Below are positions 1 to 6,668 of a stretch of DNA of 24,403 nt, in pieces. The stretch is from positions 1 to 24,403 of the IMG/VR virus record IMGVR_UViG_3300024346_000494; one strand, 5' to 3'. Made by a program: the position numbers and the translations under genes. Positions within the stretch are counted from its first letter, which is position 1, and each line of letters begins with the position of its first letter. The notes under the pieces were generated by a model. It worked only from the letters and a program-made list of their open reading frames with translations, did no database searches and was not told the origin of the DNA. The DNA comes from a virus.

Positions 1-208
1 TCCGAATTACTGCATTTTATATGTTTAGTCATACAGTACGTATAGTTTTTTTAAATTGTACGTATTGGTGTTAAAGGTTATCATTTTACACTTTGTGGCT
101 CATTTACTTTACACTTTGAGCCGTATTTGTTCTTTTTATGACCCATAATACTGAGTGGGGGAGGCGGCTTCTATCATCCATTAAATCCACCGCCCCCCAA
201 CAACCTAC
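1..208. other. Non-coding left edge of window
   Basis: No convincing gene is seen. The stretch is AT-rich and holds two copies of TTTACACTTTG (near 95 and 111), the second followed by GAGCC that can pair with GGCTC just before it. A GC-rich stem (separate entry) closes the leftward gene block. TACGTAT also occurs twice in the first 70 bases. This may be a boundary between leftward genes and whatever lies further left. Confidence 0.5.
158..198 (-). terminator. Strong GC stem-loop after the leftward gene block
   Basis: GGGG-A-GGCGG at 158-167 pairs with CCGCCCCCC at 190-198, giving nine GC pairs with one bulged A and a loop of about 22 nt. It lies about 10 bases past the stop of the last leftward gene. 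On the minus strand no U-run follows it, so it is not a textbook intrinsic terminator. It could instead protect the 3' end of the message or stop traffic in either direction. Confidence 0.35.
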
Positions 209-427
209 TCATAGCCAAGATATGTGTTTCCAATATTGTTCAACCTTTGGTTTGCGCACTCCTTCTTTACTGCCTAGTTCTTTTTGTTGTTTCCGATAGT
301 GAACATAGCAGTCTTTGCATTTTCCTTTGTAATGAGCATTAATCCCTTTCTTTTTTTGGATTGTAAATCTTTCAATATCCTTTACTTGATGACAAGTATT
401 GCATTGTTTCTCAGTTAGGATTTTCAT
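209..427 (-). CDS. Small zinc-ribbon protein (HNH-associated type)
   Basis: The 72-aa product has two CxxC pairs, CNTC near residue 9 and CKDC near residue 37, separated by about 25 residues, followed by a basic helix rich in K, R and Q. This spacing resembles the zinc-binding segment found at the N-terminus of many phage HNH/endonuclease VII proteins. The HNH nuclease part itself is absent, so it may be a stand-alone DNA- or RNA-binding zinc protein. The start at 427 (MKILTEK) was chosen because it lies 1 nt past the stop of the upstream 42-aa gene and follows a purine-rich stretch. A longer form beginning at 457 is possible. It is the last gene of the leftward block. Confidence 0.6.
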   Translation of the reverse strand: MKILTEKQCNTCHQVKDIERFTIQKKKGINAHYKGKCKDCYVHYRKQQKELGSKEGVRKPKVEQYWKHISWL

Positions 428-428
428 A

Positions 429-557
429 TTACTTGTTCTTTTCTTGCCATTTAACATACATCTTTGCCACCCATGCCGTTCGTTGTGGCTTGAATTTGTA
501 GATGTTCATAAGCCTAGCATTTGCTATACGCATGAATTGTTCTTTTTGCGTTTCCAT
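429..557 (-). CDS. 42-aa hypothetical basic protein
   Basis: A short open frame with an ATG at 555-557 and TAA at 429-431. It starts three bases after the 561-1088 gene stop and ends one base before the next start, so it fills the gap exactly. The product (METQKEQFMRIANARL...) is rich in K, Q and M with three tryptophan or tyrosine positions, and is probably helical. No family is recognised. Support comes from tight packing and the lack of any other use for this stretch. Confidence 0.5.
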   Translation of the reverse strand: METQKEQFMRIANARLMNIYKFKPQRTAWVAKMYVKWQEKNK

Positions 558-560
558 TGT

Positions 561-1088
561 CTATGGTTTTAGTTCGTAGTATGGGGAGAATCCAAAGTTT
601 TGTTTCCATGTGCGAACTTCATCGGGGGTAAAGTCAGCAATGACATACTCGTTAGGCCCGGTAAACAAAACGAAAATAACAATGTCCGATGTTTCTCGGT
701 TCATTGCTTTTACGTTGGCTTTGAAGGAGCCTTCACAAGCCTTGATAGACACTCTAACTCTAACCTCTTCTTTGTCTACAATCTTATAGACCTCAAGGTC
801 GCAATCATCCGTAACCAACTTTCCTTTTTTAATAAAGGAAGACGCTTTGAATCCTACAAACTCCGGGTTGATGTCATAGTGCCACCGAATGATTAATTCG
901 GAAATAATCCCAAGATAATCGGTATAATATGCTCGGTCAACCTCTCCTAATAGTAAAGAAATTTTACTTCCGGTTCTCTCTTTGTGAGTACCCTTGTACC
1001 TTTCTTTGTTAATCTCAACACGCTTTAGGGTAAGTTCATGGGCTTGCTCCTTCAAAAAGGAGGGAATAGACTCTTTCTTTATCATCAT
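561..1088 (-). CDS. Hypothetical protein, possible PD-(D/E)XK-like fold
   Basis: 175 aa, starting with two consecutive ATG codons (1088 or 1085). The first 35 residues are charged and helical. The central part has a glutamate in a hydrophobic helix (E64 in GIISELII), an acidic strand DDCDLEV at 94-100, and a strand ending SIK at 114-116. This E...D...xK order with alternating strands resembles restriction-endonuclease-fold nucleases, but the residue two before K116 is serine rather than D/E. The nuclease reading is therefore only a suggestion. It sits directly downstream of the tRNA gene in the same direction and is probably co-transcribed with its neighbours. Confidence 0.55.
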   Translation of the reverse strand: MMIKKESIPSFLKEQAHELTLKRVEINKERYKGTHKERTGSKISLLLGEVDRAYYTDYLGIISELIIRWHYDINPEFVGFKASSFIKKGKLVTDDCDLEVYKIVDKEEVRVRVSIKACEGSFKANVKAMNRETSDIVIFVLFTGPNEYVIADFTPDEVRTWKQNFGFSPYYELKP

Positions 1089-1108
1089 TCTATTAATTAT
1101 GGTTATTG

Positions 1109-1182
1109 TACCCCCAATAGGATTTGAACCTATAACCTACGCTTTAGAAGAGCGTTGCACTATCCAATTGTGCTATGGGGGC
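1109..1182 (-). tRNA. tRNA-Arg (anticodon UCU)
   Basis: The complement of this stretch folds into a full cloverleaf. The acceptor GCCCCCA/TGGGGGT has one G-U pair, the D stem is GCAC/GTGC, the anticodon stem is ACGCT/AGCGT with loop CTTCTAA, and the T stem is ATAGG/CCTAT with loop TTCAAAT. The loop puts UCU at 34-36, which reads AGA and AGG. CCA is not encoded: the discriminator A at 1109 is followed by CAA. Phage genes here use AGA heavily (for example runs of AGA in the terminase gene), so the tRNA fits supply of a codon that may be less common in the host. It lies between two leftward genes and is presumably cut from their transcript. Confidence 0.95.
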
Positions 1183-1187
1183 GTTAT

Positions 1188-1565
1188 TTAGGTGTCAGCG
1201 CTAAGTGGACATTTATCGGAATCACAAGGATAGACTCCATTTAAAACCTCTATCATAGGGGCTTCGCACTTGTTGCATGTGTAATGCTCACCGGTATTTC
1301 CGTTTTGAGAAATAATAAGCATTCGCTTTTCATCTGCATCTTGATTATCAACATGCTCTTGGGAATCTCCGGGGTCGTCCCAATAGAGAAAGATAAAATC
1401 ACTTCCGTTCATGGCTATATTTAATTTAGTTCCGCAATTGTCACAAATATGCAAAACATTTTGATTATTTGCAATTTTATTTACCACATAAGTAGACATC
1501 CATAGGTCGTTGTTTTTTAAACACTTAGGACACTTTGGGCTTATTTTTAAGGTCATTGATTCCAT
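1188..1565 (-). CDS. Zinc-ribbon hypothetical protein (four Cys pairs)
   Basis: About 125 aa. Cysteines fall in four clusters: CPKC near the N-terminus, CDNC about 27 residues later, then CNKC and CDSDKC near the C-terminus, with an acidic linker between. This suggests two zinc ribbons, each built from a pair of clusters. The frame opens further upstream at a TTG, but the first ATG is at 1563-1565 (another at 1556). The gene overlaps the end of its upstream neighbour by about 40 bases and ends six bases before the tRNA. Role unknown; zinc ribbons of this sort usually bind nucleic acid or act in protein contacts. Confidence 0.6.
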   Translation of the reverse strand: MESMTLKISPKCPKCLKNNDLWMSTYVVNKIANNQNVLHICDNCGTKLNIAMNGSDFIFLYWDDPGDSQEHVDNQDADEKRMLIISQNGNTGEHYTCNKCEAPMIEVLNGVYPCDSDKCPLSADT

Positions 1566-1794
1566 ATCCAATTATGGTTTTATAAGAAATGAATGAGATA
1601 ATTATGTCTTTATCTTGTTTTGTTTTTCCATATAACTCATCCCTTAGTCTATGCATTGTTTTTTCATCGTAACGCATTATATCTATAGGAGACTCATACT
1701 TTGTCACAATCCAATTTGTAGTCTCTAAATAACTTTTGTTTTTCTTGTACTTAATCTTTACATCCATGTAATAGATTGGAGCATTATCACCCAT
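1525..1794 (-). CDS. Hypothetical protein, 89 aa
   Basis: Starts ATG at 1792-1794, overlapping the end of the gene before it by 8 bases, and runs into the next gene. The product is lysine- and tyrosine-rich with a likely beta-rich N-terminal half (YYMDVKIKYKKNKSYLE) and a helical middle (DEKTMHRLRDELYG). An internal ATG at residue 10 is an alternative start. No family recognised. Overlaps on both sides suggest translational coupling in the leftward operon. Confidence 0.55.
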   Translation of the reverse strand: MGDNAPIYYMDVKIKYKKNKSYLETTNWIVTKYESPIDIMRYDEKTMHRLRDELYGKTKQDKDIIISFISYKTIIGYGINDLKNKPKVS

Positions 1795-2161
1795 CGTAAT
1801 TATCTATTTGCGCCTCAAACTTTCGCTTTATAATGCTAACTAGTTCTTTACCATCTATGGTGTTATCGGAAGATATTATAGACTTAAATTCAGAATCGTT
1901 TTTAATTACAATTGCGTTGTCGTTTGGCTTGTTGTGAATAACCAAAATAATATAGTTAGATAGTGAATTCCTTATGAACTCGTCCACCCGAATCTTGCTA
2001 CCTTCGGCTGAACAAACAAATACGGAAAACTTAGACTCACCATCTTTAGTCTCTGCCGTAAAAGAGTAGGGGGCGAAAGATTTAACCTTCAGCCCCCACT
2101 CAATTCCAGCATAAAGCCCTATGGCTTTAGATACATCTAAATTAGAAGGGCAAGTCCTCAC
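1787..2161 (-). CDS. Hypothetical protein, 124 aa, GTG start
   Basis: No ATG is available near the N-terminus. The best start is a GTG at 2159-2161, which overlaps the last codons of the SSB-like gene by 20 bases. The protein has alternating hydrophobic strands (SKFSVFVCSAEG, NYIILVIHN, NAIVIKND) and a C-terminal helix (GKELVSIIKRKFEAQID), so it probably forms a small alpha/beta domain. No motif recognised. Position directly behind a probable single-strand-binding protein gives weak support for a DNA-metabolism role. Confidence 0.55.
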   Translation of the reverse strand: MRTCPSNLDVSKAIGLYAGIEWGLKVKSFAPYSFTAETKDGESKFSVFVCSAEGSKIRVDEFIRNSLSNYIILVIHNKPNDNAIVIKNDSEFKSIISSDNTIDGKELVSIIKRKFEAQIDNYDG

Positions 2162-2447
2162 TTACTTGAGCAGGTGGGGGAGGGGTAGCGCCCTTGTAAG
2201 ACTGAGCCTTTGGATTTTGTCCGGGTTCGGGAGACCAAACCTCAAAGAATGCATAAGGCGCACCGGCCTTAGAGATTCCATTTACCAAAGTGCAGTAAGC
2301 GCGTTTTGTCTCTTTTCCCACCATGTTGCGCTGCAACTCTTCAATGTCCGCAGCGGTAAAGGAAATCTTCGTGATTGAGAGCGTTTCGCTCTTTTTTTCG
2401 GTAGCAGTAACGTACCCTACCTTCGGGTTTTGCTTGTAATCAGCCAT
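2142..2447 (-). CDS. Small SSB-like protein with DLPF tail
   Basis: 101 aa. The body (residues 1-75) has strand-like segments and ends with a proline-rich linker (GATPPPPAQ) and the tip SEDLPF. An acidic tip ending in D-[IL]-P-F after a disordered linker is the hallmark by which bacterial SSB recruits repair and replication enzymes. No clear OB-fold signature can be read by eye, so the single-strand-binding assignment rests on the tail and on context: a DnaA-like protein, an exonuclease and an annealing protein follow upstream in the same operon. It begins one base after the stop of its neighbour. Confidence 0.5.
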   Translation of the reverse strand: MADYKQNPKVGYVTATEKKSETLSITKISFTAADIEELQRNMVGKETKRAYCTLVNGISKAGAPYAFFEVWSPEPGQNPKAQSYKGATPPPPAQVSEDLPF

Positions 2448-2448
2448 A

Positions 2449-2760
2449 TTAAAATGAATTACGATTATTGAGAGACTTCATGTGTTTATTGAAATTAGTG
2501 TAGGTGTCTCTATAAACCTCACAATCTTCAATTCTTTTAGTGTGCATTCTAAGATGATGTAATGTAGTAGATGGCGCTGAGAAATGAAATACACTTCCCA
2601 TTTTATCATAGGTATATCTAGTATTAGTAAATACCCAATTCAAAAACATACGCTTTGCGTCAGTAGCGGGTTTTGTCTTAACATACGAAATCAGTTTAGA
2701 CTCAAAATCCTCAAACTTCTTAGCATCATCAAGAAAACTTTCAATGCTTGGTTTTTTCAT
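2449..2760 (-). CDS. DnaA domain IV-like helix-turn-helix protein
   Basis: 103 aa. Residues 50-95 (YDKMGSVFHF, then STTLHHLRMHTKRI, then YRDTYTNFNKHM) follow the layout of the DNA-binding domain of DnaA. There is a helix entering a turn, an S/D-H-[ST]-T-V-L-H-A-like recognition helix (here PSTTLHHL), then a helix with regularly spaced charges. The ATPase domain of DnaA is missing, so this would be a DNA-binding adaptor, for example for a phage origin or as a regulator. It overlaps the exonuclease gene by ATGA (4 bases). The family call is by eye and could be a chance resemblance. Confidence 0.5.
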   Translation of the reverse strand: MKKPSIESFLDDAKKFEDFESKLISYVKTKPATDAKRMFLNWVFTNTRYTYDKMGSVFHFSAPSTTLHHLRMHTKRIEDCEVYRDTYTNFNKHMKSLNNRNSF

Positions 2761-3524
2761 ATTTCTCCAAAAATGTAGAAACTAGTAGTAGGTTTCTCTT
2801 TAGAATCTAAATACAAACTAATGGTATCAATAGCCTTTTCAAACTTTCTTCTTCCGCTATTAATTGTATCATCAGTAGCCATGAATACGGCAGGTAGATA
2901 GGGATAAGTTTTTTCTTGGGCAACCCAATAAAACTTACCTCCAAATACCTTGGTATAGATGTACGCTTGGATATCATAACCAAACTTAAATGCATCGTAC
3001 TTGAATGTTGAAACGCTCCGTGCTGATTTAAGGTCAACAATATCTCCGTTAGCAGTTAAACAATCAAGAAAACCTCTTACCGGAATCTCTCCAATAAATT
3101 TATTAAACTCAACTTGATATTCACCTTCAAGATATGTTTCTGCTATACCACAATCTTGTAGTCTATTAATCATATCTATAGCCATATCATAGTCTTCTGC
3201 TTTGACAATTTTCTTTCCTACATTACTATCGGAAAGTTCTGCAAGCCACTCCTTGTACTTTTTTGTAGACCTAGGACTAGCGCCCCCTATCTCCTCAAGT
3301 ATTTGAGCATCATCAAGAACAATGTACTTGCTCTCAACATCTTCGCTAGATGAGAACAGAAGGTCATCGTATAGACTTCCAAATGTTAGGGCATCGGACT
3401 CTTTTCTCAATTGTCCTGCCATGTACATTTCAAATAGCCTCATGTCTTGCAGTGCGTACTTGAGGGAGGAATACGATAAGTATCCCTTCCCCGTTCTCTC
3501 TTGCAGTTTTAAAGCAAAGTCCAT
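2757..3524 (-). CDS. PD-(D/E)XK exonuclease (RecE / DUF3799-like)
   Basis: 255 aa, close to the usual size of phage recombination exonucleases. Seen in order: TFGSLYDDLLF at 47-57, matching the G-x-x-[LH]-[HD] helix of the family; RGFLDCL at 150-156 with candidate metal ligand D154; DIVDLKSA at 161-168, the D-x-K motif with D164 and K166; and FGYDIQAYIY at 181-190 with the conserved Q186-x-x-x-Y helix. Such enzymes resect double-stranded DNA ends 5' to 3' and leave 3' tails for an annealing protein. The annealing-type gene lies immediately upstream, its stop sharing one base with this ATG (TAATG), which is the classic paired arrangement. Confidence 0.8.
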   Translation of the reverse strand: MDFALKLQERTGKGYLSYSSLKYALQDMRLFEMYMAGQLRKESDALTFGSLYDDLLFSSSEDVESKYIVLDDAQILEEIGGASPRSTKKYKEWLAELSDSNVGKKIVKAEDYDMAIDMINRLQDCGIAETYLEGEYQVEFNKFIGEIPVRGFLDCLTANGDIVDLKSARSVSTFKYDAFKFGYDIQAYIYTKVFGGKFYWVAQEKTYPYLPAVFMATDDTINSGRRKFEKAIDTISLYLDSKEKPTTSFYIFGEI

Positions 3525-4063
3525 TACACAAACTTTTCTAGTGCAGCAACTTGCTTTTCACTAAATACTGAACCATACTTAGACATGATTGCATCAAGTC
3601 CATTTTTGCGTTTGTCTTTAGACATGCCCTTCAAGTACTCAATAGCCTTACTGAAAGCATCGTCCTCTGATGGAGCGGGTCTAGATGTTTGACTAGGCAC
3701 AGAATCTTGCTTTTTAATTGCCATATCAACCTCATCTGCCGTAGCAATTGATGTCTCAACTCCGATACCCAAGAATCCTAATGCCCGGCCAACTGCTGAT
3801 GTTTCGCAGTTTTCTACATAAGATGTTTGATTGATTCGGCTAGAAGATTTGTCTTCTTGTGCCATTCCTTGAGACACAACAACACCTTCAGCGTTTCGGA
3901 TAGTGCATCGCACTACACAAGACTCGGTATCCAAGTGCAACAACTCGTTCTCAATTGAGAATCCTTTATACTCTGATAGACTGCGCAAAGCAATCACTCG
4001 CTGATTGACCTCAACATACTCTTTACCCTTGATGTTGGTGGTCTTAAACTGATAGTTAGACAT
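3524..4063 (-). CDS. Single-strand annealing / recombination protein
   Basis: 179 aa. The stretch YVENCETSAVGRALGFLGIG at 83-101 is a signature seen in phage proteins paired with recombination exonucleases: an ETSA-[VI]-GRAL helix ending in glycines. It is preceded by a beta-rich core (residues 15-70) with an [A/S]-QE-D/K turn. A low-complexity linker rich in S, P and D (115-140) leads to a helical C-terminal segment. It would bind single-stranded DNA and anneal it to a partner strand, working on tails made by the adjacent exonuclease. Assignment to the Rad52/ERF-like group is inference from the motif and gene pairing. Confidence 0.65.
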   Translation of the reverse strand: MSNYQFKTTNIKGKEYVEVNQRVIALRSLSEYKGFSIENELLHLDTESCVVRCTIRNAEGVVVSQGMAQEDKSSSRINQTSYVENCETSAVGRALGFLGIGVETSIATADEVDMAIKKQDSVPSQTSRPAPSEDDAFSKAIEYLKGMSKDKRKNGLDAIMSKYGSVFSEKQVAALEKFV

Positions 4064-4080
4064 TTGTAAATAGAATTAAA

Positions 4081-4440
4081 TTAAACAAAATCGGTTGGGT
4101 CTTCTATCAAAAGCCAATCCGATATATGAATCAATGGTACATCTTCATTAGACTCCCATCCATGCGTTTCACCTTTGTAATTGTACTGCGCTAGAATAGC
4201 ATTGCCTCTAATAGGTGATAAGTAACTAGTGAGACAAAATGCATTCTTTTTGGTAAACAGACCTTCTTCATCTATCCATAGTTCTAGATTGTCGCCTAGT
4301 GAGACTCGCTCAACAATGTCGCATTTAATCTCTTTGTATAGGGGGGAGAGACTCTCAAGTCCCTCCTCGCTTACCTCTTCAATCTTAATGGGATAACATT
4401 TCATTTCATCCACATCAATCTTCAAAAACCATTTATTCAT
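4081..4440 (-). CDS. DUF3846-like protein
   Basis: 119 aa from the ATG at 4438-4440; the frame opens at an upstream TTG. The core reads SPLYKEIKCDIVERVSL, then LELWIDEEGLFTKKNAFCLT, then SPIRGNAIL. This matches the DUF3846 pattern of a short two-strand segment, an [LI]-[WV]-[VI]-D-E-[ED]-G turn, then A/N and a P-[IL]-x-G element. The function of that family is unknown; it is common in phages and plasmids. The start overlaps the stop of the gene upstream by 8 bases. Confidence 0.6.
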   Translation of the reverse strand: MNKWFLKIDVDEMKCYPIKIEEVSEEGLESLSPLYKEIKCDIVERVSLGDNLELWIDEEGLFTKKNAFCLTSYLSPIRGNAILAQYNYKGETHGWESNEDVPLIHISDWLLIEDPTDFV

Positions 4441-4810
4441 TGTCTGCAATTAAATTAATAACCTCACCCATAGATTCATGAATAGTCTCAAAGGCCTCGC
4501 TGAGGATATCTTCTTGGTCTTCATGCGTGCAGTTCTCAAAAGCATTCAGCATGCCTCGCTTGAGCGCTACCATTAGTGCCATCATCTCAAGTCGTGCAGT
4601 ATTCTCTGCGCCTTGAGTAACCATAAGTTCTAACATCAAAGCCTCCTTGGTATTCATGGTGATTGTTTCAATCATCTCAAAAATTTCGGACTTTTTCATG
4701 TTCTCTAACTTTCGCATGTCGTTGAACATACCCTTCAACTCTGCTTCTCTTTCTTCAGAAATGCCTACTGCTCGGAAGACATCTTCTTGATTGTGGTCGT
4801 ACCCTTTCAT
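4433..4810 (-). CDS. Hypothetical helical acidic protein, 125 aa
   Basis: The sequence is almost wholly helical and acidic, with many Met and Glu residues (EIFEMIETITMNTKEALMLELM and the C-terminal EAFETIHESMGEVINLI). No cysteine pairs, membrane segment or nucleotide motif stand out. It is preceded by about 70 bases without a gene that include a possible promoter, so it may be the first gene of a transcription unit running through the DUF3846-like gene, the annealing protein and the exonuclease. No family recognised. Confidence 0.55.
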   Translation of the reverse strand: MKGYDHNQEDVFRAVGISEEREAELKGMFNDMRKLENMKKSEIFEMIETITMNTKEALMLELMVTQGAENTARLEMMALMVALKRGMLNAFENCTHEDQEDILSEAFETIHESMGEVINLIADNE

Positions 4811-4842
4811 AGTTTAAAATTATAAAAATGATTTGTATTATG

Positions 4843-4850
4843 CAAATATT
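4843..4850 (-). promoter_or_regulatory. Possible -7 promoter element (AATATTTG)
   Basis: On the minus strand AATATTTGCA lies 33 bases upstream of the 4810 start. It differs from the TAnnTTTG box by one base but matches the ATATTTGCA core of the late-region promoters seen elsewhere in this window. It sits in the only sizeable gap of the 4081-5174 stretch. No clear -33 element was found. Confidence 0.3.
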
Positions 4851-4880
4851 TAGTAAAAAAAATAACGAAATATTTACCAG

Positions 4881-5174
4881 TTAGTTATTAAGTTTCTCTT
4901 CTAGCATACTAGTAATAGAATCCAACCATTTACCTTTTGGTTCTATAATAAAGTCCGGTGTAACTAGTATAATATTGTGTACTACATAGTATCCACCACT
5001 TGGAGGCGTATCATAGTCTCCCTCACATAGGGGAATGTATTCGGAATCCCAATCCAAATAGATATCACCACCTAACATGTCTCCATATAGTTCCGAATTA
5101 TCTCTTGAACCATATTGGTTGGTGTCAAAATTAATTTTAGAACCTTCAAGGTCGTATTCAAATTCTTTTCTCAT
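4881..5174 (-). CDS. Hypothetical acidic protein, 97 aa
   Basis: Rich in D, Y and G (GDIYLDWDSEYIPL, GGYYVVHNIILV), predicted beta-rich with a helical end (WLDSITSMLEEKLNN). No known motif. Its ATG overlaps the stop of the upstream 67-aa gene by 4 bases (ATGA). It ends just before the possible promoter for the next leftward unit. Confidence 0.55.
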   Translation of the reverse strand: MRKEFEYDLEGSKINFDTNQYGSRDNSELYGDMLGGDIYLDWDSEYIPLCEGDYDTPPSGGYYVVHNIILVTPDFIIEPKGKWLDSITSMLEEKLNN

Positions 5175-5374
5175 AGTTCTATATCTTCTTCGGGTTTGAT
5201 AAATTCAACAAAAGGAAAATTCTCTTTCATAATCTTTAAAAGATTTTCATAGTCTCCGCTCATCATTTGCGAACAGATAGCATTGCCATCTAGGTCTAGT
5301 TCTTTGGCCCATCTTCGGACGTAGCCCAAGAGAACAAATGCGTTCCCTTGGCTACCTCTCAAGTCTACAATCAT
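5171..5374 (-). CDS. Small conserved-type phage protein (DLRG-x-GNAF)
   Basis: 67 aa. The N-terminal IVDLRGSQGNAFVLLGYVRR and the later MMSGDYENLLKIMKENF are patterns that I recall from many short phage proteins of unknown function: a glycine turn, a helix, then [ML]-x-[SA]-GDYENL. The fold is probably two helices packed on a short strand. Function unknown. It is coupled by ATGA overlaps to genes on both sides. Confidence 0.6.
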   Translation of the reverse strand: MIVDLRGSQGNAFVLLGYVRRWAKELDLDGNAICSQMMSGDYENLLKIMKENFPFVEFIKPEEDIEL

Positions 5375-5583
5375 TGGTTTTCAATGTGTTTTCCGGTGAA
5401 AAACAAACCCACAAGAATGCACACAAAGCCCAGCATAATCCGTGTAAAGGCATTCCACTCAGCCAAGTCTGCTGATGCGCCAAACAAAATGATTGCAATC
5501 AAGCAAGAAACCCAAAATGATGCTACACTAACGATAGTAAACATTACCATTGGGAAGAAGAAAGAAAGAAGTGAATTCTTCAT
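5371..5583 (-). CDS. Small membrane protein, two TM segments
   Basis: 70 aa. After a short MKNSLLS start come two hydrophobic stretches, about residues 8-33 and 47-64, joined by a short polar loop (ASADLAEWN). The ends are polar. Size and layout would fit a class II holin-like or other small inner-membrane phage protein, but it lies among early genes far from the lysis-type gene at 9863, so no function is assigned. Confidence 0.6.
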   Translation of the reverse strand: MKNSLLSFFFPMVMFTIVSVASFWVSCLIAIILFGASADLAEWNAFTRIMLGFVCILVGLFFTGKHIENQ

Positions 5584-5659
5584 GTCTAAGGTGTGCGGTT
5601 ATAGCATTGCACTCTTCGTTTTAGTGAAAAAGATGATTTTAGATAGTGAATGATTAAAA

Positions 5660-5698
5660 GCATGGGTAGGGGCAGGGCGTACCCTGCTCCCTCCATGC
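5660..5698 (-). terminator. Probable terminator hairpin after the VWA-like gene
   Basis: On the minus strand GCAGGG at 5687-5682 pairs with CCCTGC at 5677-5672 around a four-base loop. The stem extends through further GC pairs to GCATGG/CCATGC at the base, with small bulges. CTTTTAAT follows immediately. Position 24-62 bases past the stop at 5722 fits transcription termination or 3' protection of the ribozyme-punctuated unit upstream. A second stem, GTAAGT/ACTTAC, overlaps the stop codon itself near 5706-5725. Confidence 0.55.
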
Positions 5699-5721
5699 AT
5701 GGCTTGTAAGTCATGTCCTAC

Positions 5722-6591
5722 TTACTCGCCCAAGAAGGCCTCAACCTTCCCCAATGTGTTCTTGATGATTTCAATGGCGCTCCCCATGTTGCGGAAATGC
5801 TCAGCGTTGGGCATCAACACCACCTCATCGCAGTTCGTGTGCTTTTGGAAGACATCCTTGCTGATTTTCAAGTCATCCCAAGACTCTACTGACCTGCCAT
5901 ATCCACCACTTACGCGGTTGGCCTTGCCTCCCATATCGCCCTTTCCGTTCTCAAGTATTCCGAATACTAGTCTGCGGAAGAAGGATGGATGGGTTACTGC
6001 GCCTAGTCTGCGGAAGTCTAGGTCTTCGTGGTAGTCCTTCAAGGTTAGCATTTGGATGGTGTTGCTACCATCCTCCAAGGATGCAAGATTGAACCAACAT
6101 GCCGTGATGCGGACATCGCATTTGTCTTGAATCATCTCAGCAACCTTGGCTACTGCTGAACCTTGGTGCAACCAATTCTCTGCATCAACCATGCAGTTAC
6201 CATTTGGTACAATCATTAGGTTGACCAAGGGTCTACGTACCTCGTTCACCTCGTTGAACCAATGCTTCAGTTCTCCCATGATTACGGATGCCGTATCAAA
6301 GATGTCACCATTGTAGTCCATTTGGATGTTTGTGTCCTCCGAATTGAATGCATCGGATAGGTCATCAAAGGACTCAGCAATTGCTTGAGCATTGTAGCCT
6401 TTGGTCTCTAGGGCAAGAGCGTTATCAAAGGACTCAGCAAATTCGCCATCACCATGGAAAGACCCGCTCCGCTCACTATGGCTAGAGGAATCACGCTTGG
6501 CGTTGTCTTTGGTGGCTTGGAAGAATCCTTCAAAGTCTGCTTGGAGCAAGTACGTCTTGTTCTTGCCCATCTTGGAAATAGTGTAAGACAT
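5722..6591 (-). CDS. VWA-like / DUF7192-type partner of the AAA+ ATPase
   Basis: 289 aa from the first ATG at 6589-6591. The N-terminal third is polar with a helix-rich segment (FHGDGEFAESFDNALAL). The middle has RRPLVNLMIVPNGNCMVDAENWLHQGSAVAKVAEMI (in part), that is a hydrophobic strand, a loop, then a helix after a G-S/A element, followed by a second strand VRITACWFNL. This resembles VWA-type domains that pair with MoxR/CbbQ ATPases in phages and operons, although a clean D-x-S-x-S metal site is not visible. The gene follows the ATPase, separated only by a hammerhead ribozyme. Cleavage there would leave a 26-nt leader on this message. Confidence 0.55.
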   Translation of the reverse strand: MSYTISKMGKNKTYLLQADFEGFFQATKDNAKRDSSSHSERSGSFHGDGEFAESFDNALALETKGYNAQAIAESFDDLSDAFNSEDTNIQMDYNGDIFDTASVIMGELKHWFNEVNEVRRPLVNLMIVPNGNCMVDAENWLHQGSAVAKVAEMIQDKCDVRITACWFNLASLEDGSNTIQMLTLKDYHEDLDFRRLGAVTHPSFFRRLVFGILENGKGDMGGKANRVSGGYGRSVESWDDLKISKDVFQKHTNCDEVVLMPNAEHFRNMGSAIEIIKNTLGKVEAFLGE

Positions 6592-6611
6592 TTCATTCAA
6601 TTTAAATGTTT

Positions 6612-6665
6612 GACATGGACATCCCCGAAGGGATGTTTCGGCTATTAAAGCCTCGTCAGCATGTC
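6612..6665 (-). ncRNA. Hammerhead ribozyme HHR1 (type I)
   Basis: Read on the minus strand. Stem I GACATG (6665-6660) pairs with CATGTC (6617-6612). Core CTGACGA is at 6659-6653. Stem II GGCT/AGCC (6652-6649 with 6643-6640) has loop TTAAT. GAA is at 6639-6637. Stem III ACATCCC/GGGATGT (6636-6630 with 6625-6619) is closed by a TTCG tetraloop. C at 6618 is the cleavage nucleotide, so cutting falls between 6618 and 6617. Every conserved core base of the hammerhead is present, including the A15.1-U16.1 pair. It starts three bases after the ATPase stop codon and ends 21 bases before the next ATG. Confidence 0.9.
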
Positions 6666-6668
6666 TGC

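Noticed and set aside
2860-2890. CTGATGA on the minus strand inside the exonuclease gene
   Set aside because: Lacks stem II, GAA and stem III; coding sequence only.
5648-5721. Fourth hammerhead ribozyme after the VWA-like gene
   Set aside because: There is a strong hairpin but no CUGANGA or GAA core on either strand.
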